9,090 bases of DNA from Propionicimonas sp. Lineage in GTDB: Bacteria; Actinomycetota; Actinomycetes; Propionibacteriales; Propionibacteriaceae. Below are positions 6,542 through 9,090 of this stretch, in pieces. Numbering within the stretch: position 1 is the stretch's first letter; each line of letters starts with the position of its first letter. The translations under genes and the position numbers were made by a program. The notes beneath the pieces are model-generated. The model made no database searches. It was not told where the DNA came from and saw nothing but the letters and a program-made list of their open reading frames with translations. Location of the stretch: positions 1 to 9,090 of the forward strand of contig JAVHXR010000086.1 in NCBI GenBank assembly GCA_031119515.1, written 5' to 3'.

Positions 6542-7106
6542 CGAACAGCCCTCCCTGGAGTCGGTCGCGCATCTGGGCGCGGGCGCGCGAGAGTCGCATC
6601 TTCACAGCGCCGGTCTCGAGGCCGAGTACCTCCGCGATCCGGTTCACCGGCAGGTCCTCGAAGTAGAACAGGTGGAGCACGGTGCGGGAGTTCTCCGGCA
6701 ACGCGCGCAGCGCGCGGAACAGGACGTTCTGCTCGTCGGTCGCGAACTGGAACTGGTCGGGCGGGGCCTCCGCCTCGTGCGGGTTCAGCGGCACCACCCT
6801 GGTCCGCCACGAGCTGCCTGCCACCCGCCGGGCGCAGTTCAGGGTCGTGGTGATCAGCCAGGCCTTGCGGTGCTCCTCGCTGGCGCACTCCGGCTGGCGG
6901 CGGTGGTAGGTCAGGAAGACGTCCTGGAAGACGTCATCGGCATCGCCGCGACACCTGGTGTGCGTGAGCGCGATCCCGTAGACCATCGACTCGTACCGGA
7001 CGACCACGGCGTGGGTGTCGGTCGCCGCGGCCTCGTCGGTCGGCTCCTCCAGCGGTGTGCGTGCCGCACCTGCCTCCACCGTTGCCTCCGCTCCTGGAAT
7101 CCCCAC
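6534..7106 (-). CDS. ECF-type (group IV) sigma-70 family RNA polymerase sigma factor
   Basis: A 190-residue alternative sigma factor that would direct RNA polymerase to a dedicated promoter set. Region 2 is at about 35-96: YESMVYGIALTHTR, then GDADDVFQDVFLTYHRR for core binding and -10 recognition, then EEHRKAWLITTTLNCARR. Region 4 is at about 127-183: ALRALPENSRTVLHLFYFEDL, then the helix-turn-helix IAEVLGLETGAVKMRLSRAR that reads the -35. There is no region 1.1 or 3 and no SnoaL-like C-terminal extension. The longest frame starts at GTG 7104-7106, which has a poor ribosome site. A GTG at 7077-7079 has GGAGG five bases upstream and would remove nine non-conserved residues, so it is a strong alternative. 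The stop overlaps the beta-propeller start, which points to that product as its regulator. An AT-richer promoter candidate lies upstream. Its target genes cannot be read here. Confidence 0.95.
   Translation of the reverse strand: MGIPGAEATVEAGAARTPLEEPTDEAAATDTHAVVVRYESMVYGIALTHTRCRGDADDVFQDVFLTYHRRQPECASEEHRKAWLITTTLNCARRVAGSSWRTRVVPLNPHEAEAPPDQFQFATDEQNVLFRALRALPENSRTVLHLFYFEDLPVNRIAEVLGLETGAVKMRLSRARAQMRDRLQGGLFDE
6549..6555 (-). promoter_or_regulatory. Ribosome binding site of the beta-propeller gene, inside the sigma-factor gene
   Basis: GGGAGGG reads on the minus strand 7 bases before the ATG at 6539-6541. It lies within the last codons of the sigma-factor gene, so the two products are likely made in a linked ratio by coupled translation. 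Confidence 0.7.
7085..7089 (-). promoter_or_regulatory. Candidate ribosome binding site for an alternative sigma-factor start
   Basis: GGAGG reads on the minus strand five bases before a GTG at 7077-7079, in frame with the sigma factor. It favours a 181-residue product over the 190-residue one that starts at 7106. Confidence 0.45.
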
Positions 7107-7138
7107 CTCACGCGGGCGGCGTCCTCGCCACCCACCCG

Positions 7139-7168
7139 TAATTGCACACAGCGGACCGAAAGGTAACA
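7139..7168 (-). promoter_or_regulatory. Candidate promoter of the sigma-factor operon
   Basis: In a G+C-dominated region this patch is AT-richer. On the minus strand TGTTAC (7163-7168) precedes CAATTA (7139-7144) by 18 bases. TGTTAC resembles -35 elements of several ECF sigma factors, which would fit autoregulation, but I see no clear ECF-type CGTC/CGTA -10 at the expected 16-17-base spacing. The pair could also be a weak housekeeping promoter. This is a position to test, not an established site. Confidence 0.3.
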
Positions 7169-7231
7169 GCCCGGACGGAACTCCCGCAGGCCGGAGCGGA
7201 AGGCGGGCGGCGCGGGGCCGGCCGCGGAGGG

Positions 7232-7486
7232 TCAGGAGATCTTCGGCTGCTCGCCGGTGTTCTCGATGCCGGAGTCGGCGCTGCGGGCGGTGCGGCCCTC
7301 GAAGAAGTTCACCAGTCCGGGTGGCGGCGGCGCCTCGCCGTTGAGGTGGCGGGCGGCGGTGCCCATCGCGCTGCGCACCCTCGGGGCGCGCTGGCCGGAG
7401 GCCCCCTGCATGCCGATCGCCACGATCGCGATGATCGCGAGCGCGATTGCCAGGATCACCAGCATCATGATGGTCGCGGGTGCCAT
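7232..7486 (-). CDS. Small single-pass membrane protein, unknown function
   Basis: An 84-residue protein that I do not recognise. Residues 4-26 form one very hydrophobic helix (TIMMLVILAIALAIIAIVAIG). The soluble remainder, probably cytosolic if the few N-terminal residues are outside, has a basic stretch (RAPRVRSAMGTAARH, about 33-47), a PPPPG at about 53-57, NFFEGR near 60 and a polar tail. The ATG is preceded by GGAAGG at a 7-base spacing (7494-7499), which supports a real gene. It starts 58 bases after the smc stop and is followed 125 bases later by the sigma-factor gene, so it could end the smc transcript. There is no signal-peptidase or lipobox motif. Whether it belongs with smc or with the sigma/beta-propeller module cannot be decided from the sequence. 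Confidence 0.75.
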   Translation of the reverse strand: MAPATIMMLVILAIALAIIAIVAIGMQGASGQRAPRVRSAMGTAARHLNGEAPPPPGLVNFFEGRTARSADSGIENTGEQPKIS

Positions 7487-7493
7487 GGTCAGG

Positions 7494-7499
7494 CCTTCC
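7494..7499 (-). promoter_or_regulatory. Ribosome binding site of the small membrane protein
   Basis: GGAAGG reads on the minus strand 7 bases before the ATG at 7484-7486. It is the main evidence, besides the membrane helix, that this short frame is translated. Confidence 0.6.
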
Positions 7500-7544
7500 G
7501 TCGGGTGGGGCTGGCTGGCAGTCTACCTGCCGCTTCGAAGGCCC

Positions 7545-9090
7545 CTACTCGTCGCGGAGCCGCTGGCTGATCACCGTCGAGATGCCGTCGGACCGCATCG
7601 TGATGCCGTACAGGGCGTCCGCGATCTCCATCGTCCGCTTCTGGTGGGTGATCACCAGCAGCTGGCTGTTGGCCCGCAGCTCCTGGTAGATCTCCAGCAG
7701 CCGGCCCAGGTTGACGTCGTCCAGCGCGGCCTCGACCTCGTCGAGGATGTAGAACGGGCTCGGCCGGGCCTTGAAGAGCGCGACCAGGAAGGCGACCGCC
7801 ACCAGCGACCGCTCTCCGCCGGACAGCAGCGAGAGCCGCTTGACCTTCTTGCCGGCCGGCCGCGCCTCGACCTCTACCCCCGTCGTCAGCCACTCCCCCG
7901 GCTCGGTCAGCACCAGCCGGCCCTCGCCGCCGGGGAACAGCCTGCTGAAGGAGTCCTCGAACGCCTTCTCGACGTCGGCGTAGGCCTCGGCGAAGACCTC
8001 CTGCACCCGCGCGTCCACCTCGTCGATGATGCCGGCAAGGTCTGCCCTGGTCTTGCGCAGGTCCTCCAGTTGCTCGGCCAGGAAGGCGTGACGCTGCTGC
8101 AGCGCGTCGAACTCCTCCAGCGCCAGCGGGTTGACCTTCCCCAGCACGCCGAGGTCGCGTTCGGCGCGCCGGAGCCGCTTCTCCTGCTCGGCGCGGACGT
8201 ACCGGACGGGCTCCGGTCGCGGGTCGTCCGGGCCGAACGGGTTCCCGTCGGCGTCGAGCAGGACGTCGACCGGCTGGTCCGGACCGTAGCCTGCGACCAG
8301 GGCTTCGGCCTCGAGCCCCAGCTCCGCCAGCGCCTTCTCGGCCAGTGCGTCCACCTTCATCTGCTGCTGGGCGCGGGCGAGTTCGTCACGGTGGGCGGTG
8401 TCGACCAGTTCCTCGAACTGACGCGCCAGTTCCCTCCCCCGCCCGCGCGCCGCCCCGAGCTGCGCCTCGGCCTCGGTGCGGCGCAGCTGCGCCGCCTCCC
8501 GGGCGGCGCCGGCGAGCGCCAGCGACCCTGCCACCTGCTGGTCCAGCCAACCGGCGGCCTGCTGGACAGCGCCTGCCACGACGGCCTCGAGCCGGAGCTG
8601 CTCGCGCCGGGCGGCCGCACGTTGCCTGGCCTCCCGTTCGGCCTGGGCCGAGCGCGCCAGGCTCTCCGCCCGTCCGGCCAGGGCGCGGGCGCGTTCCTCG
8701 ACGGTCCGTAGCGCCAGGCGTGCCTCCATCTCTGCGGCGGCCGCGGCGCGGGCGGCGTCACCGGCCCGCTCCCGTTGCGCCGGGTCGGCCTCGCTGGCAT
8801 CCGACTCCTCGCTCGCCAGTGCCAGCCGCTCCTCCAGTGAGGCCAGGGCGGCGCTGGCCTTGTCGCGGACGTCCTGCGCCTGGCCGATCGCCGTCTCGAG
8901 CCGGCCGCTCTCCGCGGTCGCGGACCTCACCACCTGGTTGAGCTCCGCCGCCTCCTCGGCGAGCCCGGCGTGGGCGGCGTCGGACTCGTGCAGCCGTGCG
9001 AGCGCAGCCTCGGCACGTTCGGTGGCGTCGGCCAGCGCCGTCTCCTTCGCAGCCAGCGCGAACCGCAGCCGTTCGGACTCGGCCTGGGCC
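7545..9090 (-). CDS. smc: Chromosome segregation protein SMC, C-terminal part (5' end outside window)
   Basis: SMC is the ATPase core of the bacterial condensin complex with ScpA and ScpB; it compacts and helps segregate the chromosome. About 514 residues are visible and the frame stays open to the window edge (the valine codon at 8931-8933 is internal, not a start). The first 330 or so are Ala/Glu/Arg-rich coiled coil, the arm returning from the hinge, interrupted near 8220-8300 by a Pro/Gly/Asp-rich segment (DGNPFGPDDPRPEP). The head follows: VNPLALEEFDAL, then FSRLFPGGEGRL, the ABC signature LSGGERS (visible residues 422-428), Walker B with D-loop FYILDEVEAALDD (446-458) and the H-loop ITHQ. 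The protein ends in TAG after RLRDE. Full-length SMC is about 1,150-1,250 residues, so the hinge and Walker A half lie beyond 9090. Its place upstream of ftsY and ffh is conserved. Confidence 0.97.
   Translation of the reverse strand, partial: AQAESERLRFALAAKETALADATERAEAALARLHESDAAHAGLAEEAAELNQVVRSATAESGRLETAIGQAQDVRDKASAALASLEERLALASEESDASEADPAQRERAGDAARAAAAAEMEARLALRTVEERARALAGRAESLARSAQAEREARQRAAARREQLRLEAVVAGAVQQAAGWLDQQVAGSLALAGAAREAAQLRRTEAEAQLGAARGRGRELARQFEELVDTAHRDELARAQQQMKVDALAEKALAELGLEAEALVAGYGPDQPVDVLLDADGNPFGPDDPRPEPVRYVRAEQEKRLRRAERDLGVLGKVNPLALEEFDALQQRHAFLAEQLEDLRKTRADLAGIIDEVDARVQEVFAEAYADVEKAFEDSFSRLFPGGEGRLVLTEPGEWLTTGVEVEARPAGKKVKRLSLLSGGERSLVAVAFLVALFKARPSPFYILDEVEAALDDVNLGRLLEIYQELRANSQLLVITHQKRTMEIADALYGITMRSDGISTVISQRLRDE

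Noticed and set aside
7507..7521. GGGGCTGGCTGGCAG as another copy of the intergenic repeat
   Set aside because: Only a 9-base GC-rich core is shared with the array, which is too little in DNA of this composition.
7517..7531. Hairpin GGCAG/CTGCC after the smc stop as a terminator
   Set aside because: The stem is only 5 bp with no T-tract, and the next gene starts within 60 bases.
7257..8711. Plus-strand 484-codon frame over smc
   Set aside because: It is antisense to the SMC head and coiled coil. Its Leu/Val/Gly-rich product reflects reverse-complement coding bias.

Overview
The window is a very high-G+C stretch (roughly 70% or more by eye) from an actinobacterium. Every gene I accept lies on the minus strand. 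The transmembrane N-terminus of FtsY, the long basic tail of Ffh and the ffh-amidohydrolase order fit Actinobacteria. Propionibacteriales (Propionibacteriaceae or Nocardioidaceae) is my best guess, but nothing here proves the family.

In transcription order (right to left) the window holds: the 3' part of smc (chromosome segregation ATPase, 5' end outside the window); a small single-pass membrane protein of unknown function; an ECF-type sigma factor; a membrane-anchored beta-propeller protein whose start overlaps the sigma-factor stop; ftsY (SRP receptor); a 365-base gene-free gap filled with short GC-rich repeats; ffh (SRP54 GTPase, TTG start); and a metal-dependent amidohydrolase. The last 84 bases (1-84) show no feature I can support.

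The backbone is housekeeping. SMC organises the chromosome. FtsY and Ffh are the receptor and signal-sequence-binding GTPases of co-translational membrane targeting. The smc-ftsY-ffh neighbourhood is widely conserved. Two departures stand out. First, a sigma factor and a translationally coupled membrane beta-propeller protein, plus a small membrane protein, sit between smc and ftsY. They look like a one-component envelope-sensing sigma/anti-sigma module. Second, the ftsY-ffh gap, which in several actinobacteria holds amtB-glnK-glnD, here holds only a degenerate 20-bp-period repeat array with inverted elements.

The best candidates for something undescribed are the sigma/beta-propeller pair and the repeat array. 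The other genes are ordinary members of known families.
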